Of a DNA stretch of 64,000 bases, positions 8,641-19,100 are shown piece after piece. Numbering within the stretch: position 1 is the first letter of the stretch; every line of letters begins with the position of its first letter. Under the pieces are notes generated by a model. That model ran no database searches. It had not been told where the DNA came from and worked only from the letters and a program-made list of their open reading frames with translations. Origin of the DNA: Thelephora terrestris (taxonomy: Eukaryota; Basidiomycota; Agaricomycetes; Thelephorales; Thelephoraceae); the NCBI GenBank assembly GCA_015956445.1, contig WIUZ02000007.1:744001-808000 (forward strand), written 5' to 3'. Position numbers and translations under genes: made by a program.

Positions 8641-11600
8641 ATGTCCTTCCCCAACAACCATACCTACAAGGTTGCCAATGGTATCTCCACCATCTCTCGC
8701 ATCGATCGTCGTGCCGCCGCCCGCAAGTCCTACGCTTGTGCAGCTGGGACTCCCTATACCACGGATGACCAGGTATGGGGGAGACCTAGAGCTTCGTGTG
8801 CTAGCACTAACGCCTTCCTCTAGGTAGAGGTTACGTTCTTTTGGGCGTTGATGTCCAGCTAACGGCTTCTAGATCTTGGAGGTCGTCACGGAAGTGGTCG
8901 CTGAACGTCTCAGGGAGACGATGCCTCATTTGATGGGGTTGACCTGGGATGATGAGCTCTGGGTCCATACGATCATTGCCGAGAAGGTAGCCTTCCGAAT
9001 GAGGGGTAGGTTCAGGGAACTGGAGCATCCTATTAAGAAGGAGCTCTGGTACACCCTGTGTGATGATTTCGCCGTTTACCCCCTTTATTTTCATTCATTT
9101 AACGCCTCATCACCACTAAGTCAGTTGGTGCCTTGCCCTAAACACGGCGGTAAACTGTTTATTATGCAGTATGCCCTATGCTTAACGACTCAAAGTCCAA
9201 TACGTGGAACGTGCTACTAGTCAAGATACCCCAGAAGACCCGAGGTATAATACGTGAACATGTACCGGCGGACCTTCATACGAAGATCCCCCCTACCTGG
9301 CCCTCCGTTGCCCCTGGACGACTAGTAGATATTCAGGCTACTGACAACAAGGGATGTATTAATAAGCGACGCGCGCTGACCTCTCGCAGAAGTCAACCGG
9401 CTTATTAATCTGACCCTTGGATTGGACTTATGAAAATCATTATGCTTTACGACTCATGGATCACGCGCAATAGAAAATAGAAAGAAGATTCCTTGGAAGT
9501 CAAATAGTACAAAAGAGTTATTTAATCAATATCTCTGCGTATCCTCTGTACTACTTCCAAGGCCGATCGCACCAACTCCTCATTCACCCAGTTCTGCTCC
9601 CGGATCTCATTCGGGTCCACGTCCGACAGGTCGTCGTAATCTGGAAGTTCGGTATCAGAGTTCGGTTCCGAATCGGGAACGAACTCGGCGTACGGATCGT
9701 ACTCCAGAGCAGGCCATTGACGGCGACTACCCCAAGGAGTAGAAACGAACTCAGGACGAGGAGTGTCCCTACGGACAACTCCTACGTTCTGGTAGAATTC
9801 GTCGCTCCCAATTTCAATGACCTCGTCATCAATCGGAACCAACCTGTTCTCGTGACGGACCAACAAACTAGCGGGCGGCGACTCAGCCCGATTAGGGACG
9901 ATCGGCGACCCGGCCCGATGCAGAACCTCCTCTCCCTCCTCTTCTTCGACTCGGACCTCCGGCTCGTTACACCTCCTCTGGAGATCCCGGACTTCTCCGG
10001 TCAACTCGGAGACACGACGGGTAAGGCGAACCTAAAGGAATAGGGTTAGAAGATAACAAAAACCTTCAACCCCTACCCCTTACCTTATCGTCCTCCAATT
10101 CTCCGGTTTTAGTAACCAGAGCCCGGACCAAGTCCTTCAAAGTGGTCACCTCTCCCTAAAAGAAAGTTTGAGTTAGAAAGGTCAATTACTCCTAACCCAA
10201 ACTTTCTTACCTTCAACAAATCGATATCGGCCCCCTGCCGAACAACGATATCTTCCTGTCCGTGAATGACCCCCTGCATGTCCTCCTTCCAGTTCTCCAA
10301 AGCTTCTATCTCCTCACGACGACCATCAATACGCTCATTGACATGAGCCACTTCGTCCATCAACATGGACCCAACGTTCCCCGTATGAAGAACGCTGGCC
10401 TCCAACACGGAGTTGAAGGTCTCGTTGGCCTCGGTCACGAACTCAACACCCCTATTGAGGAGTTCGTTCGCATAAGGGTTGGTCTCGATGCGCGCCAACT
10501 TGCGCCGAGACACCCTTCGAGCAGCTTGGAGGAAGTCCCTGAAACCTAAAAAGAGTTAGCTTGAATTCCTAAACCGGAATGCGCAAGCAGGGCCCCCACC
10601 TAAATCAGAGAAACCCTCATTAGGGTCAGCGGTGGCGGTCCGGTCCATAACCGCTCCCAAAGTAGGATAAGGGCGAGACGGATCACGGCGGGCATGAGAG
10701 AAGCGGTCGATGTTGTAATTGTTCTCCTGAACAGGAGAGTAGGAGGAGGAACGACGAGTGGGATTGCGAGTAGAGGCTCGAGGCATGTTGGCTGTGTGTA
10801 ACAAAGGGAGGTTTGTTGGAAGACCAGTCATCCAACCCCCTTTGGTTATATACCAAATGCCACGCCCCTTCCACGACTCAGGAGTTGAGTCATCATTTCT
10901 ATTGTTTACTGCGCATGACCCACATGACATCATATGCCCCTATCTTTAGTCATATGCTCCCCTTTTGCCATTGGCTGTTAGTCAGCCATACCCACATTCT
11001 TTCCGAACATTCTCAGGATACGTCATGCTTTGTAATTGCTCTGTAATGCTCTCAAATTGCTATTGGCCGCCACACTTTCGTTTATCAGCTGATAATTTGT
11101 AGCATTAGTCACCACGTAACGCACAGACCATGCAGTGCTGTGCACGGACCATGTTTGTCTGTGTTTGTATCCATAGTATAGTTACATGTGACGGTCACAT
11201 CACAAATCTAAGTAGTATATATACTCGGAGTAGTTTAGCCTGTACTCCTTAGATTTGTTATCATCAGACTCTCCGTGACCTCTACTGCTGTGTGCTTAGA
11301 GCAAGAGTGTTTGAAGACCCTTGTCTCCTTCTTTCTCCCCCTCTCTAATCTAGTCTGTGAAGAGACTTCTGATATCCCTGGGTTTGCAACAGGGCTATAA
11401 CTGTGTGTTTGACCCCTGAGTGTGATAGGTTTGGATAACAAGAGTGTTATTGAACTGTAGAGGTCGCGTCGGCCTGACACCCTGCAGAGGGGAATCTACG
11501 ATCAGGACCTATTGGAGCATGGAGCAACCGTTCCTCGGGCCGTCCGCCAGGCTACTGTCGCCACGTCGTTGTTGTGGTCACTCGTTCGGGAGGGAGAAAG

Positions 11601-12806
11601 CCGAGTAGGTTTTCTGTCTGAATATTCGAGTATGACTCTCGACTAATCAGACTGCCTAGGTTGAACGATTGGAGCGGGAGGTGAAAGAGGCGAAGGCAGA
11701 CGTCCTTCGTTTGTTGGCGGAGGGTCTTCAACTGAAGGAGACCTTGGCTGCCTTCCAGCAGGGAACGAACGAGGCGTTGGAGGCAATGGTTGCCAACCAT
11801 CAAGAGTTGATCGCCGGGTTGAAGGTTAGGGATAACAACATTAAGGGGGCGTTGGCTAGGAGGGATGAAAAGGTAATGCCTCTTTCATCATTGCTTAGAA
11901 TGATGGAAGCTGACATTTCCTAGACCGAAGAACTCGAGAACGTGGTGGCTGTGTTGACAGCGCAGGTTGAGTCCTTACAGGACAAGACCTGCAACTGTAA
12001 GGAGGGTCCCAAATTGGTTGGTCAGGGGACAGCCGATGTTCCGTTCGAGTTGGAGTACGCCGACGAGGTGGTACTTCCATCGCCTAATCCGTCGTCCTAT
12101 GCGACGCCTCCGATCGAGAACGCGGTTCCCGTTCCGACTCCGGCTCCGGCTTCCACTCTGGCCGCTTCCGACAAGGAGAACTGTGGGCGCTGCGTCTTGC
12201 AGCCGATCCATCGGTTGGTGAAGATCGAGGATGAGGTCATGGAGGTTGACCGAGCCGAAGATGCTCCGAGGGTCGCCGAGGTACGTCCGGTGACTAAGGG
12301 GCAACGTTGCAAGCGCTCTCGACGCCGTCCTGCTCATCGTATGACCGCGTCGGCTAATCCTTACCCTCGACCAGTTGAGTCGGATGGTGACCTCTCTGGT
12401 CGAGGTGGGGGACGAGAGTTCCGCTATCGAGTCAACCGTCCCTACCGACAGGTCGAGTCGGAGATCCAGCTTCGCCACCAGCTACGACTCGCAAGGCAGG
12501 ATTCTGCCCAGGGGTCCGATGAGGGAGACGGAGGGTCGCTTGCCGACTACGTCGACAGTACTGTCGAGCAATCACCCGGTGATGGAGATGTGGGACCAGG
12601 TGTTCAGCAGTTCGGTGACATCTGGGAGGCTGATCGGTCCGCTCGAAGGTATCTCTTCCTATCGGCTTGAACTAGTCGTTCAGCTGAGTGCCGAAGATGG
12701 TGACGCCATGTTCGGGGAGGTTCTTGCGAGGAGGGGCCAGCACTACAATCTCCGGGATGGAAGGGTGATGACCACGAGGCCTGCCGTAGATAGAGTCGAC
12801 TTTTGA
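8641..12806 (+). CDS. C-family coiled-coil gene, copy 2 (interrupted by element D)
   Basis: Second copy of the gene at 411-2122, with the same exon order and near-identical introns. The first exons lie at 8641-9058. The reading continues at 11485 after the D element. Later exons carry the coiled coil (VERLEREVKEAKADVLRLL...), the CNCKEG Cys pair, and the acidic motif LVKIEDEVMEVDRAED followed by an Arg-rich stretch. The 3' end (PVMEMWDQVF... to 12806) lies in another frame, conserved with copy 1. Introns preserved in two copies argue against movement through a spliced RNA. The function is unknown. Confidence 0.6.
9059..11479 (-). mobile_element. D-family element (2,421 bp), youngest in the nest
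   Basis: Starts TGTGATGATT at 9059, ends GGCCTGACA at 11479, flanked by CCCTG at 9054-9058 and 11480-11484. Copy 1 of the C element shows the empty site at about 826-832. It carries one multi-exon minus-strand gene (9522-10786). To the right of that gene, 10787-11479 holds outward promoter signals in both directions: a leftward TATATAACC box near 10845-10853 and a rightward TATATATA near 11215-11223, preceded by the 15-bp perfect palindrome ATGTGACGGTCACAT (11186-11200). No direct terminal repeats are visible. It looks whole. Confidence 0.85.
9522..10786 (-). CDS. D-family coiled-coil gene
   Basis: Unrecognised element-encoded protein, about five exons. Start ATG at 10786 (MPRASTRNPTRRSSSYSPVQ); exon 1 ends near 10600, exon 2 spans about 10544-10211, then two short exons, and the last exon runs from about 10024 to 9522. 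Exon 2 encodes a long coiled coil (SMLMDEVAHVNERIDGRREE). The last exon has an acidic run (RVEEEEGEE), then LVPIDDEVIEIGSDEF, followed by an acidic DPY/DSEPNSD tail. The order coiled coil, disordered acidic segment and LVxIDDEVxEI motif matches the C-family protein, so the two are probably distant relatives. It may be structural or DNA-binding; there is no enzyme motif. Confidence 0.6.
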
Positions 12807-12990
12807 TGGGATTAGGATAGCACTTGTATAGCTCGTTGTGGCTTCGCTGGGAATAGTACGCGCGTGTGTGTGTTTCGAATGATTGATGTGAAGGATAAGG
12901 AGTGTGAAGCATTCAAAACATAAGAAGTGGTAAGAAGAATTCGAAGAAAGAGCGTGTTATAAAAAGTTTAAAAATACCATGTTCCTGACA

Positions 12991-13410
12991 AAGACGTTCG
13001 AAGTTGACGAGATATTCTATGACAGAATAAGGTAATTCAGTTGGGATTTCCCACCAAAGAACGATAATAGCAGGGGAATGGGTGTGGATATTAGTCGTGA
13101 GATGAACACGTGGAGAGGGGAAGTAAAAGGCCGGACTGATACTGAAGTAGACAGTCGCAAGGACGCTCTCAGTAAGATCTGAATTCCAAAGGAATTGATG
13201 ATCCGCTCCTAGTAGAAATGGAGGAGTGGTGACTCCGGCGTCGAGAGCTGCAAAGGGTCGGTAGTAAGGAAAATGGGTAAGTAAACCGGCGGTTCGGTTT
13301 ACTTGAAGACTTCTGATGAGCTTATACTCCCAGATAGATCTTCTGGCGTCAGGGATGACTGGTCGCTGGACTGGGCTGGTAGAGGGGAAAGGGTTAGGGG
13401 CACTGAACAT
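12991..13410 (-). pseudogene. B-family gene copy III, 5' part
   Basis: Starts at 13410 with the same MFSAPNPFPSTSPVQRPV opening as the other B copies and is cut at 12991 by the C element. The rest of the gene is at 7104-7268. The shared spacer to its right carries its TATA box near 13553-13562 (TTATATACCC read on the plus strand). Confidence 0.8.
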
Positions 13411-14123
13411 ACACTGGCAGGAGGATTCCTGCTGAAATGAGTCAGAAGAGGTAAGGCGTGAGGAGAATTCCTCAGCTTACTTTTATTCAGGTTGTGGGTA
13501 GAGGAGTACAGAAGAGATTGAGAATGGGGAAAAGAAAGGAGCAAACACTCTTCCTTATATACCCAATCCTCTACAGGAGTCATTATTCTACAGCGAGCCA
13601 AACAGGGATCAACATGGTCTGTGCGTACTTTAGGGTAGGTCAAACGAGTCAAGGAAGGAGGACTTAGAACGACGAATGGTAATTATTAATACGGGTACAG
13701 TAGGGGGAGCGAGCTGGTGGAAGCATTAGGGGGATTTCTCGTGTTTCATGGTAGCAATAGAGGCGTGATGGGGAATTCTCATGATCGTTGGGGATTTCTC
13801 TGGATCGACAGTAGTAATAGAAGTGTGGCGGGGATTTCCCATGATCGGTGGGGATTTCTCTCGTTTCACGGTAGCAGTAGAAGACGGATGGGGACTTCCC
13901 ATGATCAATGGGGATTTCTCTGAATTGATGGGATCGCGATTGGGGCTGAGGGTTCGTTTATCCTAATGGGGATGTTAATGGATAATAGGTTATTGTTTTC
14001 CTCTTTTGGTTTTCTTTGAGTCAGGATGTATTTAAGTCAGGGGGGATTAATGATTGTTCCCTCCATCGTCTCTTTTCCACTCCCACAATCACCGACTACT
14101 CTCCTCCCACAACATCTACTACT
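13411..14123. promoter_or_regulatory. Divergent B/A promoter spacer, copy III, with minisatellite
   Basis: Same layout as the other two spacers but inverted. About 13735-13930 holds three units of roughly 60 bp, each with GGGGATTTCTC, a GTAGCA/GTAGTA-AATAGAAG block and a CATGATCG/CATGATCA block. A rightward TATA-like box (GTATTTAAG) is at about 14028-14036. The repeat boxes are shared with 3223-3372 and 6055-6150. Confidence 0.6.
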
Positions 14124-15027
14124 ATGTCTACTTTCGTTGCCAACAGCGCCGTTCTCAACGCTGCCGCCACCCCCTTCACTCCGTCCTTTGAGACGGATGC
14201 TCCCTTCGACGTGGAGCAACACTTATACGACTCCCCCACCAACATCGCTCACGACAACCAAGTTGCCGTCAACTTCCTCACCGCTCATAATGCTCCTGCT
14301 GAGTTCTGGGAACAAGCTGGGTATGACGACCCTAGACTTTCCGGTCTTTGGGTTCAAGCTCAACACCCCGGAGCCGTCTTGCTATTGGACGCCATGGAGA
14401 GGGAGAGGGAAGACAGAATTGCGAAGCTAGAGAAGCGTGTGGACCTCATGTACGTCATCATGAATAGTTTGAATGATGACTTCTCTCACTTTGCCTTGGA
14501 ACATTGGGGACCTTTCCAGGCATCTCTCTTCCGATATTTCGGACACCAGTGCCATGGGGCTTATTGCACCGACCCCCCTTGCAAGTCCCCAGTCATCCCT
14601 TCGCCACCGCCAGGATCAGGGCGTTCCTCTCCCTCCATCCCCTCCCTGGAGTCCTGCCCCAGTTCGCCAGATGGTGGAGAGGTCCCAGAAGAAGAAGAAC
14701 CGCAAGACTCCGATGACTCGTTCTGGTCAACATTGTCGTCCCTCCGACAAGTCACGTCAGGTTCGGATGAAGTTGAAGGTGGAAGTGGCGGGTCTCCAAG
14801 ACCGCTATGGGTTCGCCTTAGTGAGCGCAGCCTTGTCGGACATGAAGCGGGAGATGCATGATAGTCTATATCATGACGTGTTGGGGTGTAGGGAGTGTTG
14901 GCAGGACCCGGTGACTCGGGCGTATTCGTATTGTCCTGAGAGTGTACATAACCCTCACCACTTCGCTCATCGTTGCCCGTTTGCTCAGGACTGTGCATGC
15001 GACGTAGACCCGTTTGTTCTTGTTTGA
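14124..15027 (+). CDS. A-family gene, copy III
   Basis: Start at 14124 (MSTFVANSAVLNAAATPF), aligned with the other copies. First frame to 14861 covers the acidic N-terminus, FLTAHNAPAEFWEQAGYDDP, the coiled coil (RIAKLEKRVDLMYVIMNSLN) and the Ser/Glu-rich segment. The overlapping second frame to 15027 encodes RQVRMKLKVEVAGLQDRYGF and the Cys/His-rich C-terminus (CRECWQDPVTRAYSYC, HHFAHRC, CACDVD). Both frames are conserved with copy II. The transcript would end just before the palindromic element end at 15115-15132. Confidence 0.6.
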
Positions 15028-15137
15028 ATTTGTAGTTCTTGTTAGTGTTCTTTGTACTATTATTACTGCGAATAAGACCAATGTCTTGAATTACTTGTGT
15101 GATCTTGGTTACTATGTCACGCGTTCGTGACAGTGGC

Positions 15138-16103
15138 ATAGTCTTAGTCTTACCTAAAGGGGAGAGCTTTGAGGGAGCTGATGCTGTGAGTAGATGGGAG
15201 AGAGAGAGAAGCGATTGAATGGGTTTATCTAAGCATGTGGGTATCTATTGTGGTCACATCAGCACAGTGTGATGTGTCACAGTATCTGTGTGGTAGCTTA
15301 AGGCACAACCAGTAACTATTATATATACCAATCAACCAGGATTAATATGATCTTGGCCCTTCAGGTCGCTTACTCAGTGCCTCACCAGCATTGGCACAAG
15401 TCCTTACCAACGGTACCGGTGAACTGAGATTAAGTGGGCTAAGGTCGGATGGGGAGAAGATGAGATGCGGCCTGTCAACGTCAATGAAGGTGGTCATTGG
15501 TTGTACAATGCCTCCTAGCTCAGTAGGGACACATAGGAAGGACTGGAAGGTGAGTAGGGAAGATTAGGGATCGGTGGGGAAATGTAGGGGAACATCGGGA
15601 ACATTGGGAGATGTAGGGAAACCTCGACAACAAGAGAGGACTAAAGATAACTAAAGATAACTGAAGAAAATCAATAAGACAGGTCATCAGGAAAAGTTGT
15701 GATCACTTCTGAGCGCTAGTTTTTTCTTGGTGATTTCCCCTGCCAAATTTGGGCGCTTAGGGGCTTTTTACTTCTGTGAAGTAAACACTGGGCTTCCAGA
15801 AGGTGTCAAAAGTACTAGGAAGTGATGGGAAGTGCTGGAAGTGCACTTTCAAAGTGATCGGAGTGTTTCCTGATGGTGAGAAAGCGACAAGGGAGAACTT
15901 TGGGATGACAATGAGAACTTCAAGACAACGATTGAAACTTTGGGATGTCGGGAGCCTCAGGGACTTATGCTTTGTGAGCACACTTTGTAATTGAATAGCT
16001 GGAATCACAGTGTAGATTGGATAGCCTTACACCCAGAACAGAACCAAATCCATAACTTGAGCAACAAGTGATATACTTTCTACTATCTACAAATGATGCA
16101 GTC
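15138..16103. other. Spacer between transposon nest and first receptor
   Basis: I see no supportable gene. There are short direct repeats such as CTAAAGATAA (about 15643-15660) and a GGGAA/GTAGGG-rich purine tract (15535-15620). An 83-codon minus-strand frame at 15757-16008 has no recognisable feature. Confidence 0.5.
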
Positions 16104-19100
16104 CTAGGAGCGAAAGGTCAACTTCCTCACCACTTGATCCTCCCCATGCATTACAAGTGTGTTGGACCCTAACCAAAAATACCCAGTACCATTTGACCTG
16201 ATATATCTCAGTGGAATCCAGCAAATCTTTTCCAATCCACTAACAACCCATTCACAACTTTTGTCCAATTCATATTGCCTCTTGCTTGACTCCATATCCC
16301 AGGATTGACTCCTGCTCAACCTGGATTGCTGAGGCTGATGAATAATTTGGTGGGTGGTCTCTACCCCAGGTGAGAGTTCAACATCGTAAGGGATGATATG
16401 GTGGTGGTGGTGGGAGTAGAATCGTGTTTCTGATTCAAATGTGATGAAGGGGGTGTAGGGTCTATCAACTCGGATCTTTGCCTGGAGTTCAAGTGGCCCT
16501 GAATACCACCCATATCTACCTTCAGAAAGTGTCCCTGCATTCCACACACAGATATCCGCAGAAAGTGACTCAGAATGCATTGTCAAAGTCAAAAGGCAGG
16601 TACCAGCTGGTGACAACCTGCCTGCTGATGGTGCTGACTCCAGTTCTACATTCCATTCTTCGTCATGGCTCTTAAACCTAGTCAACTCCAAACAAAATTT
16701 CCCCTGAGAATCAGGAAAACAGCAAAGCACCAGGCGATTTTCAAGTGACGCAGAAAGAAAACAATTTAAGGGGTTTTTGCGGTATCTCAATCTCTTTGTG
16801 AAAACGTTGGACATGGTGGAAGTTTCCAGTAATTCAATATTGTCACTGTTGAGTGGGTTGACAGCGATGATTCTGCCTTGGTCAAAAGTGGTCATGGCAA
16901 CTGCCAAAGTTGACTGGGGAGATGGTGCATCTCTGACATCCAGGCTCAACAACTGGATACCAGAGGACTCAGAACCCACCACTATGGTCTTATTTGGCAG
17001 TGTGGAGATAAAATCCACAGTGTGTGGGTGTTTGATGTGCCTCCAACACTTTTTTGAAATGCTGTATACCCCCAGTCTGCCATCCTTCATACCACACACA
17101 ATCTCATTTGCTGGGGAGAAGGCAAAGTGAGACCACTCCCCCAAACTCCAAAACAGGACAGTAGATGTGCCTGTTTGAGGTTTGATGATTACCATGGTGC
17201 TCCTGAATCCTGAAAGACTGGCCGCCAACTCATTGAAGTCCTGGGAATATACCATGGCAGAAATGGAATCTGCCATTAGGAGACTGTGCAGGGTGGTTCC
17301 AGCAACAATGTCACATATCTGCACCAATACCCCCCTCGCAATTGCAAGGTGTTTATCCAGCCCCAGCCAACAAAACTCTTTGGCTGATGAAGATTCCCAG
17401 ATACCGGTGAGCTGCCCCTCATTTGTGACTTTGAGCACATGGACAAGGCTGTCAGAGGATCCACAGGCAAGAAAGCGGCCATCCCTGGAAATGGAAATTT
17501 TTTTGACTGGGTCCTCATTCTCCAAGGAAAATGTATGGACTAATCCACCAGTCTGGATATCCCATGAGGTGACAGAACCATTCTTGTGCCCACAGAACAA
17601 GATTGAGCCATCTGGAGAACCTCCCACTGCACAGATGTAATTCTCAAGCCTCAGAGATAGCCTGGATGCACCTGTTATGGCATCACAGATCATGACTTCA
17701 CAATCCTGAGCCACAGCAATCCAGTGGCCAAAGGTAGCAGAGTTGCTGAAAAAACCACTATGAATGGTTTGTATGACAGGTCCCCAAGTTTCAGGACGCC
17801 CATGAAATCCCATGATTGATGCTTCCTTCTGCAGGGTTGTGGAGTGGAACATGGATGATTTTGGTGAAAGGGGTAGAGCAGAATGGTATATATGCAGTGC
17901 AGATTGCTGAATGAGGGGGAAAAAACTCCTTGTAAACCGGAGGTGGTTCTCTGCTAGGTGGTAAAGATCTGAGGTAAAAACATTCAACTGTTTCTAATCA
18001 ATGAGTGACTTCAGCATTTATATTGAGTACATACCAATCTCAAGAAATCAAAAAGATGGTGGATGCTGTGAACCACACTTTCCAACTGATTCTCAAGGCT
18101 CATCACCTCAATCCACTGGATAGCATTCTCCTTGAAGAACTTTGTTGCCAAGGCGATCAGCGCAAGGGCAGAGATGTCTCTGAGAGGAGAAAACCGGACA
18201 TGCATGGCCCAATAGCCACACGCATACCGTGTTCCACCCCCCACCTTATCCTCCAGAAGTTCAGGAAGACCACGGACGTCCCGATTCATCACAAAGTTTG
18301 GGAGATTGCAGGGATTCGGCTTTAGCTTCTTCAACAACTCTAAACAGCCGAATGCCATATTCCTGTGGTGAGTGGATGTGTCGATGAGAAACTTTGGGTT
18401 GGAACAGCGTTTGGGGTCTTGGAGAAAGTCTGGAAATGACTTGTGGAAAACACGGATTTTTTTGTGGTCTTCGTCAGGGACTAGAAGAACTGAGTGGAGA
18501 TGCTTGAGGATCACCTTGATGCGGGATACGTTGATGCCAAGAATCTTTGCAATTTGCTCACGTGACAATGGGTTGAATGCCAGGATCACTGTGCCCAAGA
18601 CCCTCCCCAAGTTTTTGAACACTTCTGTATCCTTGATGCCAGAAAATGCAAGTTCCAGAATTTGGGTGTATAGTGGGTCAATACCTGCCACCCCCTCATA
18701 GGCCGTGTTGTCTGGCTGGGTAACGATGAGCTGGAGGCGCTCGTTGGGCTCGTGGTGCTCCGATTCAATAAATCTGGCAAGGGTGGACGCAAAAATGAAG
18801 AGGCCCGAGGACTTCTTGGTTAATGTCATCAGGTCCTGATCGCAGGGCCATGGGTCGGAGACGTCCAAGTCGCTTCTTTGTTTCGCCACCGCGGTAAGCT
18901 TCTTCTGAAGGTACAATCGGATATCATTGTAGACGTCAGATGACTCGACCTCGTGCAGCAGGAATATCTGGGTGATCGGGTTTAGGAGAGGGAGACGAAA
19001 TCCGGTCCGAATCCGAGATTCTGGCCTCCCAGTGATGAAAAACTTGACCGATGGTAGGTTGTTGACGTAACGGCCAAGGACGGAGAGGATGGCTGAGGCG

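Larger units (their letters stand above)
7269..12990 (+). mobile_element. C-family element, copy 2
   Basis: Starts TGTCAGGGCC at 7269 and ends TTCCTGACA at 12990, with AAGAC on both sides (7264-7268, 12991-12995). It splits the B gene of element III: the gene's 5' part lies at 12991-13410 and its 3' part at 7104-7268, both minus strand. Without the inserted D element it is about 3.3 kb. The right half carries the intron-containing C gene; the left 1.2 kb carries no clear gene apart from a short minus-strand reading frame. No direct terminal repeats are visible. Interrupted by one later insertion. Confidence 0.85.
4712..15132. mobile_element. AB element III, oldest element of a four-element nest
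   Basis: Left end TGTCAGGG at 4712, right end CGTGACA at 15132, flanked by GTGGC at 4707-4711 and 15133-15137. Own sequence is 4712-4775, 7104-7268 and 12996-15132, about 2.37 kb, close to the 2.32 kb of element II. Relative to element II it is inverted: B on the minus strand, A on the plus strand. It received two independent insertions, AB element II in its B-side end and a C element inside its B gene. Order of events is therefore element III first. It is broken by the insertions; age cannot be dated, but exact 5-bp duplications and close copies suggest fairly recent activity. Confidence 0.85.

Noticed and set aside
9059-11479. Calling element D (and the others) an LTR retrotransposon outright
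   Set aside because: The TG...CA ends and 5-bp duplication fit, but no direct terminal repeats and no pol-type motifs were found in any of the four elements, and introns are kept in gene copies. Class left open.
14561-15139. Long minus-strand frame opposite the A gene (also at 4775-5347 on the plus strand)
   Set aside because: It mirrors the A gene in antisense; conservation is explained by the A reading frames.
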